From positions 3,250,559-3,314,558 of the forward strand of contig NZ_KZ293963.1 of assembly GCF_002352765.1 (NCBI RefSeq): a stretch of DNA of 64,000 bases, read 5' to 3'. Below, in pieces: positions 7,546 through 16,004 of the stretch. The first letter of the stretch is position 1. Each line of letters opens with the position of its first letter. This stretch comes from Alteribacter populi (lineage in GTDB: Bacteria > Bacillota > Bacilli > Bacillales > Salisediminibacteriaceae). Under the pieces are notes generated by a model that saw nothing but the letters and a program-made list of their open reading frames with translations, was not told the DNA's origin and searched no databases. A program made the translations under genes and the position numbers.

Positions 7546-7602
7546 GAGCTGTTGCCGCCGGATCTTCTTAGAGGTTAAAAAAATCGATTACGCGGTTTGT
7601 TC

Positions 7603-8283
7603 CTATTCAAATTCACTATATTCACTTACATCAGGTGCTGTAAACGGTTCACTTACATCTAAATGCCCTAAGAACTCAGAAGGCACTTCCTCATCGATTA
7701 ATAGCTGCGTACGGTCAAATCCAAACTGAACCATCATCATCGCTAATTGCTCAGATAACATGAGTTCACCAGAAGAACCTAAGTTGGCTTCGGCAATTTC
7801 AGAAGAAAATGAAACATGAGCTACATCGTCAACGAAGGTGACCGATTGAACAGTGGTACCTTCTGGAACGAGGTTCGCTAGACCTTCTTTATTTGGTCCT
7901 CCTGCCCATTCTTGCAGAGCTTCTTTTGCTCCTTGCTCATCACTTGTAACGGATTGGTCCGATGTCACGCGGAACTTTTCCATTAACTGATCATCACTGA
8001 AATAGAAGGTAACTTCATTAATCATCGCTGCTTCATCTTCTTCAGTAGATTCTTCACTTTCTTCTTCAGAAGTTCCTTCATTTTCAGAAGTGTCACCTTC
8101 CTGGCTTTCTTCAGACTCTTCGTTTTCCTCTTTAGAACCTTCTTCGTCAGTTTCTTCAGTTACTTCTTCACCAACGTTATTTTCTCCACCAACTGCATCT
8201 TCGTCTGGCTCCCCTTGCCCACATGCAGCTAACACGAGTACGGCACTTATTGTAACGAACAACCATTTAGCTCTTTCCATCAT
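7603..8283 (-). CDS. GerMN-domain lipoprotein
   Basis: 226 residues. A lipoprotein signal peptide ends in the lipobox LAAC (Cys at residue 21). It is followed by a very acidic Glu/Ser linker (about residues 24-85) and a GerMN-type domain (NEVTFYFSD...VTFVDDVAHVSFSSEI...GFDRTQLLIDEE). Predicted to be anchored on the outer face of the membrane. GerMN domains occur in spore germination/sporulation proteins and in the extracellular part of RsiX, whose gene is 1 kb away. The start ATG 8283 has AAGAAGG upstream. The exact role is unknown. Confidence 0.75.
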   Translation of the reverse strand: MMERAKWLFVTISAVLVLAACGQGEPDEDAVGGENNVGEEVTEETDEEGSKEENEESEESQEGDTSENEGTSEEESEESTEEDEAAMINEVTFYFSDDQLMEKFRVTSDQSVTSDEQGAKEALQEWAGGPNKEGLANLVPEGTTVQSVTFVDDVAHVSFSSEIAEANLGSSGELMLSEQLAMMMVQFGFDRTQLLIDEEVPSEFLGHLDVSEPFTAPDVSEYSEFE

Positions 8284-8576
8284 TATGACCTTCTTTCGTC
8301 TTTTAGTTGATTACTTTAATAGTCGCTATACGTAGCAAAGCGTTACAATATTAGCATAATTTTCTTCTGGAAAAGAGCAAATAGAATAAAAACATGTCTA
8401 AAGACTTAGTGTTATAGCGAATTGAGTCCTATTCCTATTGTTTTTTGATCGTTAGGCAAGTGGATGCTTGCATTATGCGAAGTTCCTTCATGTTACTATA
8501 TGAAGAGGTATTCTCTAATAAATACGTTTGATATAATATACGGGTGAATCAATTACATTTGGAAGGTGGACCTACC

Positions 8577-8669
8577 ATGCGAATGAAAAATACAACATTA
8601 GCAATCATTTTGCTTATTATCGGGTTTATTGGCGGAGCCCTCTATTGGGTTTGGGCATTTACCAGCTAA
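8577..8669 (+). CDS. 30-residue single-span membrane peptide
   Basis: MRMKNTTLAIIL... is a 30-residue frame with one strongly hydrophobic helix and a short aromatic tail (LYWVWAFTS). GGAAGGTGG lies 7 nt before the ATG. An extended -10 promoter, TGATATAAT (8529-8537), is about 40 nt upstream. The good start signals are the main support. I do not recognise a homologue. It precedes sigX by 84 nt and may be expressed independently. Confidence 0.55.
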   Translation: MRMKNTTLAIILLIIGFIGGALYWVWAFTS

Positions 8670-8753
8670 AATGGGTAGAAATATACAATTGTCAAAAATA
8701 GTGTAACTTATCTTAGCGTATATCGACAAAACTAGTGACAGGGAGGGAAAACT

Positions 8754-9299
8754 GTGAGAGAGGAGTTTGAGCGCTTGTATGAAACCTATCATCATGCGTT
8801 ATTCCAGTACCTGTTTTACATGGTTCGAAACCGTGAAACGGCAGAAGAACTCGTACAAGAGGTCTATATAAAAGTTTTACAATCATATAAAGGTTTTGAA
8901 GGTAAAAGTACTGAAAAAACATGGCTTTATTCCATTGCTAAACACGTAGCAATTGACTGGATGCGAAGTCAAAATCGAAAAAAACGAAAGTGGCTCGGGA
9001 AACAATATGAGCTGTCAGAGAGAGCGTTTGAGATGCGGGATCCCGCTCCGCTGCCTGATGAAATTGTTGAGCAGAATGAAGACGTCCAATATGTTTATCA
9101 CATGATGGAGCGTTGTACTCCTGATCAAAAACAAGTATTAATTTTACGTTATGTTCAAGCGATGTCGATACAAGAGACGGCTTCGGTTCTTGGGTGGACC
9201 GAAAGTAAAGTAAAAACGACACAGCATCGTGCGATTAAATCTTTGAAGAAACACCTGGAAAACGAAGAAAGTGAAGGGGAGGAGGCAAAGAGAAGATGA
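8754..9299 (+). CDS. sigX: ECF RNA polymerase sigma factor SigX
   Basis: Extracytoplasmic-function sigma factor, 181 residues. Region 2 (residues 1-70: LYETYHHALFQYLFYMV, AEELVQEVYIKVLQSY, EKTWLYSIAKHVAIDWMR) and region 4 (QKQVLILRYVQAMSIQETASVLGW, SKVKTTQHRAIKSLKKH) closely resemble B. subtilis SigX, which controls cell-envelope charge and lipid genes and antimicrobial-peptide resistance. GTG start with GGGAGG 7 nt upstream. The stop overlaps the ATG of rsiX (ATGA), giving translational coupling to its anti-sigma factor. Probably autoregulated, although I did not identify a SigX-type promoter. Confidence 0.88.
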   Translation: MREEFERLYETYHHALFQYLFYMVRNRETAEELVQEVYIKVLQSYKGFEGKSTEKTWLYSIAKHVAIDWMRSQNRKKRKWLGKQYELSERAFEMRDPAPLPDEIVEQNEDVQYVYHMMERCTPDQKQVLILRYVQAMSIQETASVLGWTESKVKTTQHRAIKSLKKHLENEESEGEEAKRR

Positions 9300-10612
9300 C
9301 CAAAAAACCGCGCTGGAATGAAAAGGATATAGAAAATACATTGAAAAACCTTCCCCCAGTAAAAGACCGGCAATCAAAAGATGAACTTTTTTCGAAAATT
9401 GAAACAAGAGCTGCCGAGCACTCGTTTTCAAGAAGTAAATCTCGTCGTTCAAAGACTTGGATCTATCCAGTTATCGCCAGTGCAGCTGCAATTTTCCTTC
9501 TAATATTAATTGTTCCTTCATTTTTAACAAACGAGAATCAACAGTCACTCACTCTAGATTCGACAGAAGATAGAGATCAATCTAATGATGAATCTAATGA
9601 TGAATCAACAATCTTCTTTAGTGAGGATGATCATGATTCAGAGGCCGACTCCGGTTCAGAAGAGGAATCAATCAGTGGTGATGAACAGGAGGAAGCAGCT
9701 CAGCCTAAGGCGGATCAAGAAGCGGCAGAGCAAGACTCCGATGAAGTTGAAGTCGCTGAAATTGAAGAGGAGAATGGCGAAGAAGTTCAAGAAACGGATT
9801 TTGTGAATATTCCAGTTGCATATCTTTATGCAACGACTGATCGTACCATTGCTGCGGTAAAAGGAGAGGTCGTAGAAGCCGACCATCAACTAAGTGAACT
9901 TTTACTTGAGAAGTTAACGAGTAATGATGATGACGGCCAGCTTACGTTAGAAGGGTTAAAAAACATTTCCTTTATTGACAGTGAAACGGTCCAATTGGAT
10001 TTTGCAGAATCGGAAACCGCACATTACCAGAGCTTCTCTTCTAATGAAACGAATGGTTACAAAGCGGGAATTGAAGAGCTTTTTGCGACTCTCGGATATG
10101 AACGTATTCTTCTTACCACGGACGAGGAGCCTGGGTTCATGTTCGGAGCAGAAGGAAACGTGAATAGCTGGGAAATAAGAGAAGGCAAAGAGATTCGCGG
10201 TTATTTATTGTTTGAAACCGATAACGGCGAGAACCTCATTGTTCATAGCTCTCAAACCATTGATGAGGCCGTTTCCAGTAGTTTTGAAGAAACACTCAAT
10301 ATGATGCGGGAGTTTGATGGAGGAGAGGATTCCCCCTTCTTGTCACCTTTTTCGTTCATCGAGGATAATAATGAGACGGTTATAGATGAAGTGACGGAAG
10401 AGGAAGGTGGAGTTGTCATCACGTTTGATGAACAATTCCTACTTGATGAACATTCGGTAGAGCAAAAGCAAATGCTTGAAGCGATTATTCACACAGCTGC
10501 AGAATTTCATTATGATTACATTTTATTTGAAGGAGCGGGGGCCGAACAAGTGATGAACATTTCCATCGGCTATCCCATCGCACCTTATAAAATCTCCAAC
10601 GTACAAAACTGA
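9296..10612 (+). CDS. rsiX: Anti-sigma factor RsiX
   Basis: 438 residues. The cytoplasmic N-terminus (WNEKDIENTLKNLPPVKDRQSKDELFSKI) is typical of RsiX. A single transmembrane helix spans about residues 57-76 (WIYPVIASAAAIFLLILIVP). Next comes a very acidic Asp/Glu/Ser linker (about 80-165), then two GerMN-like extracytoplasmic repeats ending in YPIAPYKISNVQN. It should sequester SigX at the membrane. It is longer than B. subtilis RsiX (about 370), mainly through the acidic linker. Coupled to sigX by a 4-nt overlap. A strong terminator follows. Confidence 0.87.
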   Translation: MTKKPRWNEKDIENTLKNLPPVKDRQSKDELFSKIETRAAEHSFSRSKSRRSKTWIYPVIASAAAIFLLILIVPSFLTNENQQSLTLDSTEDRDQSNDESNDESTIFFSEDDHDSEADSGSEEESISGDEQEEAAQPKADQEAAEQDSDEVEVAEIEEENGEEVQETDFVNIPVAYLYATTDRTIAAVKGEVVEADHQLSELLLEKLTSNDDDGQLTLEGLKNISFIDSETVQLDFAESETAHYQSFSSNETNGYKAGIEELFATLGYERILLTTDEEPGFMFGAEGNVNSWEIREGKEIRGYLLFETDNGENLIVHSSQTIDEAVSSSFEETLNMMREFDGGEDSPFLSPFSFIEDNNETVIDEVTEEEGGVVITFDEQFLLDEHSVEQKQMLEAIIHTAAEFHYDYILFEGAGAEQVMNISIGYPIAPYKISNVQN

Positions 10613-10617
10613 CGAAA

Positions 10618-10655
10618 AGAAGCCTTCACTGTCAAAAAAGTGGAGGCTTCTCTTT
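10618..10655 (+). terminator. sigX-rsiX terminator
   Basis: AGAAGCCTTCACT (10618-10630) pairs with AGTGGAGGCTTCT (10639-10651), followed by CTTTT. Confidence 0.88.
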
Positions 10656-11030
10656 TGTATGAAAATAAGGAGAGCCTCGTTTTAGCGAGTGTTCCTTATT
10701 ACGTAGGTTTTCATCTGAATCACCACGCACTTAAAGGAAGAAACGACAAGGAAACCGTTCCTTATGCGAATATGGTATCAAAATTTAGATAACATTCGGG
10801 TATTTCCTGGTTTGAAACAATAATTATTGTCATTACGACGATTTAATTAACCCGGAGTCGAAGAGTGTTTCCCGGGAAATGATGCTGTCGAATGAAAGTA
10901 CGTTAAGAAAAGATGAAAACCGACAACGAAATAAAAAAGCGTGGCAAAGAGACAATTATCGCTTTATATGACATGACACTCCATAAAACTCGATCTATTT
11001 TTAGCAAAAAATCATATCATTACCCTTTTA
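10656..11030. other. Intergenic stretch without recognisable gene
   Basis: About 375 bp. I found no frame with a convincing start or family resemblance, no RNA fold I could name, and no clear promoter. It may be decayed sequence. Confidence 0.5.
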
Positions 11031-11195
11031 AAGAGATTGCTTAAAAGTCCGCTAAAAATAGCTGTCGTATTCTCTTAGTCGGAAAATGGGAAGTAAAACC
11101 TTCTGTCTCTTCCTCTGCTAGTTAAGCTACGCAGCTAATCCGACGATATGTCGGTAGCAGCCTCGACCTACTCGGTAATTCTTATGCTGCACGCT
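11031..11195 (-). mobile_element. MITE-like element, diverged copy
   Basis: One end, AGAGATTGCTTAAAAG-TCCGCTAAAAATAGCTGTC, matches the conserved right end of the family in reverse. The other end, CCTCGACCTACTCGG...TTATGCTGC, matches the left end but has lost TTTTTGAACA. The interior (AAATGGGAAGTAAA, TTCTGTCTCTTCCTCTGCTAG) is shared with 47031-47206 rather than with the long form. Confidence 0.65.
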
Positions 11196-11199
11196 CTTA

Positions 11200-12612
11200 T
11201 CATTTCTTTATTTCATACTTTTTCAAACGATATTGAAGGCTTTGTCTACTGACGCCTAGTTCTTTAGCAGCTTGGGTTACATTCCCTTCGCACTGTTGAA
11301 GGATTTGTTCGATGTAGACCTTTTCGGCCTCTTCCATAAACGATTGCAGTGTTCGATTTGGTCTCTTCTCAGCAGGTTGTGACGCGGGTTGGACCGGCGC
11401 AAAAGAATAAGTAGCGTAGAGGGGAAATTTATGCCGAACATGAGGAGGAAGATGGGTGTAATCGATTTCCTCATCAAATTGAATAAGGTTCATTGCCCCT
11501 TCAATCATATGCTCAAGTTCCCGGACATTTCCTGGCCAATCGTATTCTCGAAAAAGCTCCATGACTCCGTGAGATACACTCGGTACCTTCAATTGAAAAC
11601 GGTAGTTGTATTTATCAATAAAATGTTCCACTAAATGTGGAAGGTCGCTCTTTCGTTTCCGTAGGGGAGGGACGACGATGGAAACAACACTTAATCGATA
11701 ATACAAATCTTCACGAAGGTCATTTTTATCCATGGAAATTAAGGGGTCTTCGTTGACGGTAGCTAAGATCCTCACATCCACAGGCCTGTCCTTTGTGTCG
11801 CCAATTCGGCGTATCGTTTTTTCCTGAATGGCTCTTAAAAGTTTTGCTTGCAAAGGAGTGCTTAATGAATTAATTTCATCAAGCATTAATGTCCCTCCGT
11901 CGGCCTGTTCGAAAAGTCCAGGGTGCTCTGAAGCTCCTGTAAATGCACCTTTCACCGTTCCGAATAAAATACTTTCAATAAGTGTATCTGGGAGGGCGGC
12001 ACAGTTTTGACTAATGAAAGGTTTAGAAGAACGGGCGCTGCCATTATGAATACTTTGGGCAAAAAGCTCCTTACCCGTTCCGGTTTCACCTGTAATTAAT
12101 ACAGATGAAGTCGTACGAGTGGCTCTTTTTGCATTCTCAATAACATCAATGATGGGTTGACTTTTTCCGATGATTTGGTCAAATGTATATTTCGCATCAG
12201 GCTTTTCACGGACGCTTTCACGCGTAAGCTTCTCAAGGCGAGTGATGTCTTTAGCGATCTCAACCGCACCAATAATATCGCCGTTTTCATTTCGCAATGG
12301 GAAGGTATCATTAATGGTTGTAATTTCCTGACCTTTAAAATTGAAGTAAGCTTGTTTAGCATTCTTCCTTACGTCTCCTTTACGGAGTGCTTGCATAAGG
12401 CGGCTTTCTTCCTCGCTTGTGAAAATAAAAATATCCATAATGTTTCGTTGAAGTACATCAATTTTCTCCATGTCTTCAATTTCTGACATTTTTCGGTTGT
12501 AAAGAACAGAAATTCCTTCATTATTAACAACGTGAATACCAACATCGATGGCATCTAACAGTTGCTGGTAAATGCCATCAAGTGTGGGTAATGAATGATT
12601 GTTGACCGGCAT
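11200..12612 (-). CDS. rocR: Sigma-54-dependent activator RocR
   Basis: 470 residues. The N-terminal PAS-type sensor domain (about 10-125) is followed by an AAA+ sigma-54 interaction domain and a Fis-type C-terminal HTH (GNVTQAAKELGVSRQSLQYRLKKY). The AAA+ domain has Walker A GETGTGKE, the GAFTGA loop that contacts sigma-54, and Walker B-like LDEIN. In B. subtilis RocR senses ornithine/citrulline and activates the roc operons. It is transcribed divergently from rocA, with two RocR-type palindromes and a -24/-12 promoter in between. The start ATG 12612 is preceded by GGGGGGAGG at a short 3-nt spacing. Confidence 0.93.
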   Translation of the reverse strand: MPVNNHSLPTLDGIYQQLLDAIDVGIHVVNNEGISVLYNRKMSEIEDMEKIDVLQRNIMDIFIFTSEEESRLMQALRKGDVRKNAKQAYFNFKGQEITTINDTFPLRNENGDIIGAVEIAKDITRLEKLTRESVREKPDAKYTFDQIIGKSQPIIDVIENAKRATRTTSSVLITGETGTGKELFAQSIHNGSARSSKPFISQNCAALPDTLIESILFGTVKGAFTGASEHPGLFEQADGGTLMLDEINSLSTPLQAKLLRAIQEKTIRRIGDTKDRPVDVRILATVNEDPLISMDKNDLREDLYYRLSVVSIVVPPLRKRKSDLPHLVEHFIDKYNYRFQLKVPSVSHGVMELFREYDWPGNVRELEHMIEGAMNLIQFDEEIDYTHLPPHVRHKFPLYATYSFAPVQPASQPAEKRPNRTLQSFMEEAEKVYIEQILQQCEGNVTQAAKELGVSRQSLQYRLKKYEIKK

Positions 12613-12720
12613 GAGCCTCCCCCCCGTTTCAAAGAACTGCTGTGATTATTCAGAACGTCTAAAACTGTCATCATCTGACTGTAACTGACATCTTTAGTTT
12701 ACCTTTCCCCCATTTAAAAG

Positions 12721-12780
12721 TGCAAACATATTTTGCATGAAAAGTGCAAAAATTTTTTTCAATGCAAAATAAATTTGCAT
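12721..12780 (+). promoter_or_regulatory. RocR upstream activating sites
   Basis: There are two inverted repeats: TGCAAACATATTTTGCA (12721-12737) and ATGCAAAATAAATTTGCAT (12762-12780). They correspond to the B. subtilis RocR site ATGCAAAA-N2-ATTTTGCAT. An extra half site GTGCAAAAA lies between them (12744-12752). They end 41 bp upstream of the sigma-54 promoter and can also serve the rocR side. Confidence 0.88.
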
Positions 12781-12821
12781 ACCAAAAGACTAAAAACCAA
12801 CCTATGTAAGGGCTTACATTT

Positions 12822-12836
12822 TGGCATAGTTCTTGC
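12822..12836 (+). promoter_or_regulatory. Sigma-54 (SigL) promoter of rocA
   Basis: TGGCATAGTTCTTGCA has GG and GC dinucleotides exactly 10 bp apart, as required for a -24/-12 element (consensus TGGCAC-N5-TTGCA). With RocR as the enhancer-binding protein this predicts transcription from about 12848. Confidence 0.9.
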
Positions 12837-12897
12837 AATATAGAATAGTGTAAACATTATCATTATGATGAATTTTGTAAAAGGAGTGGATTGACCC

Positions 12898-14448
12898 ATG
12901 GTAGTACCTTACAAACACGAACCATTCACGGATTTCACAATTGAGGAAAACCGTAAAGAAATGGAAGCAGCATTAAAATTAGTTAGTGGTGAACTAGGGA
13001 AAGATTACCCACTAATTATTGGCGGAGAGCGTGTCATGACAGAAGATAAATTTGTTTCTGAAAACCCTGCGAACCGTAAAGAAGTGGTTGGGTATGTTTC
13101 TAAAGCAACACAAGAGCATGCAGAAAAAGCGCATAAAATTGCGGATGAAACTTTTGACACGTGGAAAAAGTGGAAGCCAGAAGCACGTGCTAACGTCTTG
13201 TACCGTGCATCTGCAATGATTCGTCGACGCAAGCATGAATTTTCTGCTTATCTCGTGTATGAAGCAGGTAAGCCATGGAAGGAAGCAGATGCAGATACAG
13301 CTGAAGCGATTGACTTCCTAGAATACTATGCTCGTCAAATTAATCGTCTTAAAGACGGCTTCCCAATTAACTCTCGTGAAATTGAAGATAACCAATTCAG
13401 ATATATCCCACTTGGAGTCGGTGTTACGATCTCTCCTTGGAACTTTGCGTTTGCCATTATGGCCGGTACGGTAGTTGGACCTATGGTAGCAGGTAACACA
13501 ATTCTCTTAAAACCTGCTAGTACAACACCGGTAATTGCGTATAAATTTATGGAAGTTCTTGAAGAAGCAGGTATGCCAGCAGGTGTTGTTAACTACATCC
13601 CTGGTAGCGGCTCTGAAATTGGCGACTATCTTGTTGATCACCCTCGTACACGTTTCATCAACTTCACTGGTTCAAGAGACGTTGGTGTTCGCATTTATGA
13701 GCGCGCTGCAAAGGTACAAGATGGTCAAAAGTGGCTCAAGCGCGTCATTGCCGAAATGGGCGGAAAAGATACGATCGTCGTGGACAATGACTCCGATCTT
13801 GAACTAGCAGCTCAATCTATCGTACAGTCTGCATTCGGATTTTCTGGCCAAAAGTGTTCAGCTTGTTCACGTGCCGTTATCCATGAAGATGTGTACGACC
13901 AAGTATTAGAGCGTTCTGTAGAGCTTACAAAAGAACTTACTGTAGGCGCAACGTTTAAAGATAACAGCAACTTCATGGGGCCTGTTAACGATCAAGGTGC
14001 ATTCGATAAAGTTATGAAGTATGTTGGAATTGGTAAAGAAGAAGGTCGACTCATGGCAGGTGGAGAAGGCGATGACTCTGAAGGCTACTTTGTACAGCCA
14101 ACGATTTTCGCAGATGTTGATCCAAAAGCGCGCCTTATGCAAGAAGAGATCTTTGGTCCAATCGTTGCATTTACAAAAGCAAAAGACTTTGACCATGGCC
14201 TTGAAATTGCTAACAACACAGACTACGGCTTGACAGGTGCTGTTATTTCAAATAACCGTGATCGCCTTGAGCAAGCTCGCGAAGACTTCCACGTAGGTAA
14301 CCTTTACTTTAACCGTGGATGTACAGCTGCGATTGTAGGTTACCAGCCATTTGGTGGCTTTAACATGTCAGGAACAGACTCTAAAGCCGGTGGACCTGAT
14401 TACTTGCTTCATTTCTTACAGCCGAAAACGGTATCTGATCAGTTTTAA
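12898..14448 (+). CDS. rocA: 1-pyrroline-5-carboxylate dehydrogenase RocA
   Basis: NAD(P)-dependent oxidation of glutamate semialdehyde/P5C to glutamate, the shared last step of arginine, ornithine and proline degradation. 516 residues, close to the family's usual length. ALDH features: the NAD-binding stretch ISPWNFAFAIMAG, the GSRDVG turn, the general-base Glu in AEMGGKD (E286), and the nucleophile Cys in FSGQKCSACSRA (C320). ATG 12898 is preceded by AAAAGGAG at a rather long spacing. First gene after the sigma-54 promoter. It is 57 bp from rocD, so cotranscription is likely. Confidence 0.95.
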   Translation: MVVPYKHEPFTDFTIEENRKEMEAALKLVSGELGKDYPLIIGGERVMTEDKFVSENPANRKEVVGYVSKATQEHAEKAHKIADETFDTWKKWKPEARANVLYRASAMIRRRKHEFSAYLVYEAGKPWKEADADTAEAIDFLEYYARQINRLKDGFPINSREIEDNQFRYIPLGVGVTISPWNFAFAIMAGTVVGPMVAGNTILLKPASTTPVIAYKFMEVLEEAGMPAGVVNYIPGSGSEIGDYLVDHPRTRFINFTGSRDVGVRIYERAAKVQDGQKWLKRVIAEMGGKDTIVVDNDSDLELAAQSIVQSAFGFSGQKCSACSRAVIHEDVYDQVLERSVELTKELTVGATFKDNSNFMGPVNDQGAFDKVMKYVGIGKEEGRLMAGGEGDDSEGYFVQPTIFADVDPKARLMQEEIFGPIVAFTKAKDFDHGLEIANNTDYGLTGAVISNNRDRLEQAREDFHVGNLYFNRGCTAAIVGYQPFGGFNMSGTDSKAGGPDYLLHFLQPKTVSDQF

Positions 14449-14505
14449 TCAAGTAAACAAGGCGCTTCAAGCTTAGTCTATAAATGAATGGAAGGAGGCT
14501 TTCAT

Positions 14506-15699
14506 ATGCCGGAAACGAAAGAAATTATTGATTTAACCGAAAAGTACGGTGCCAGAAACTACCATCCGCTGCCGATTGTTATTTCAAAGGCTGAGGGTGT
14601 TTGGGTGGAAGATCCTGAAGGCAATCGTTACATTGATATGCTTAGTGCCTACTCAGCGGTTAATCAAGGACATCGTCATCCGAAAATTATTCAAGCTTTA
14701 AAAGATCAAGCCGATCGTATTACTCTTACATCTCGTGCCTTTCATAACGATCAACTCGGTCGTTTTTATGAAAAAGTAACGAAGATGACGGGTAAAAATA
14801 TGATTCTTCCAATGAACACAGGTGCCGAAGCGGTAGAAACAGCAATTAAAGCTGTCCGCCGCTGGGCTTACCGTGTGAAGGGTGTAGAGCAGAACCAGGC
14901 AGAAATCATCGTCTGTGAAGAAAACTTCCATGGACGTACGATGACCGCAGTTTCTCTTTCATCAAATGAAGAGTACAAGGCAGATTTTGGACCGATGCTA
15001 CCAGGAATTAAAATTATTCCTTACGGTGATACAGGCGCGCTGAAAGATGCGATTACACCGAACACAGCAGCGTTTATTTTTGAACCGATCCAAGGGGAAG
15101 CAGGCATTAATATTCCTCCTGAAGGTTTCTTAAAAGAGGCGTATGACATTTGTAAAGACAACAATGTCCTTTACGTAGCCGATGAAATTCAAGCCGGTCT
15201 CGGTCGTTCAGGAAAAATGTTTGCCTGCGACTGGGAAGATGTAAAACCGGATATGTATATTCTCGGAAAAGCACTCGGAGGCGGAGTAATGCCAATTAGT
15301 GTAGTGGCAGCCAACGATGATGTTCTCAGTGTCTTTGAACCTGGTTCACATGGATCAACATTTGGCGGTAATCCACTCGCTTGTGCTGTTTCCGTGGCAT
15401 CGCTGGAAGTCATCGAAGAAGAAAAACTCGTAGAACGTTCTTTAAAACTAGGAGAATATTTTATGAGCGAACTTCGTAAAATTGACAACCCGAAATTGAA
15501 AGAAGTTCGGGGTAAAGGTCTATTTATCGGTGTCGAATTGACTGAACCAGCCAGACCTTACTGTGAAGAATTAAAAGAGCTTGGGCTTCTTTGTAAAGAA
15601 ACACATGAAAATGTCATTCGATTCGCCCCACCTCTAGTCATTTCCGAAGAGGATTTGGAGTGGGCCCTAAATCGAGTTCGTAAAGTACTTTCCGCATAA
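14506..15699 (+). CDS. rocD: Ornithine aminotransferase RocD
   Basis: PLP enzyme transferring the delta-amino group of ornithine to 2-oxoglutarate, giving glutamate semialdehyde and glutamate. 397 residues (B. subtilis RocD 401). The class III aminotransferase pattern is seen: FHGRTMTAVSLS, the cofactor Asp in VADEIQAGLGRSG, and the Schiff-base lysine in LGKALGGG (K255). I chose ATG 14506 because GGAGG (14494-14498) is 7 nt upstream; the in-frame ATG 14488 precedes that site. A perfect 12-bp hairpin follows the gene. Confidence 0.95.
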   Translation: MPETKEIIDLTEKYGARNYHPLPIVISKAEGVWVEDPEGNRYIDMLSAYSAVNQGHRHPKIIQALKDQADRITLTSRAFHNDQLGRFYEKVTKMTGKNMILPMNTGAEAVETAIKAVRRWAYRVKGVEQNQAEIIVCEENFHGRTMTAVSLSSNEEYKADFGPMLPGIKIIPYGDTGALKDAITPNTAAFIFEPIQGEAGINIPPEGFLKEAYDICKDNNVLYVADEIQAGLGRSGKMFACDWEDVKPDMYILGKALGGGVMPISVVAANDDVLSVFEPGSHGSTFGGNPLACAVSVASLEVIEEEKLVERSLKLGEYFMSELRKIDNPKLKEVRGKGLFIGVELTEPARPYCEELKELGLLCKETHENVIRFAPPLVISEEDLEWALNRVRKVLSA

Positions 15700-15713
15700 T
15701 TTCAAAAACCTTA

Positions 15714-15740
15714 GAAGAGAGGAGAGTCTCTCCTCTCTTC
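15714..15740. terminator. Perfect 12-bp hairpin after rocD
   Basis: GAAGAGAGGAGA-GTC-TCTCCTCTCTTC. There is no T-run on the plus strand, so it may act as an mRNA-stabilising or attenuating stem between rocD and putB rather than a full terminator. On the minus strand it is followed by TAAGGTTTTTG. Confidence 0.55.
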
Positions 15741-15898
15741 ACTAAACCATCGATGTCTTACGGGGAAAGCTCTTTGGTTTAGCAAGTAGTAAATTAGTGA
15801 AAACAGTCTATAACTGAGCACGTGCCGTGTTGGATTGTCTTTTTTTGAATAGGCTATAGCATCAGGAAATGCAAAATTGAATTCATCCTTAAAGCGTA

Positions 15899-15967
15899 TG
15901 TTCAAGTAGGAGCATAAAAAGAGCCAACGAGAGATCCAAAAGCCATTTTTAGCGGACTTTTTGAACA
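15899..15967 (+). mobile_element. MITE-like element, minimal copy
   Basis: 69 bp. TGTTCAAGTAGGAGCATAA begins the left end, and GCCATTTTTAGCGG plus CTTTTTGAACA form the right end. Almost nothing remains between the two conserved ends. It lies 37 bp before the putB start. Confidence 0.75.
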
Positions 15968-16004
15968 ACCTATAAAAGGTATGAAAAGGTAAGGGGGTTC
16001 ATGG

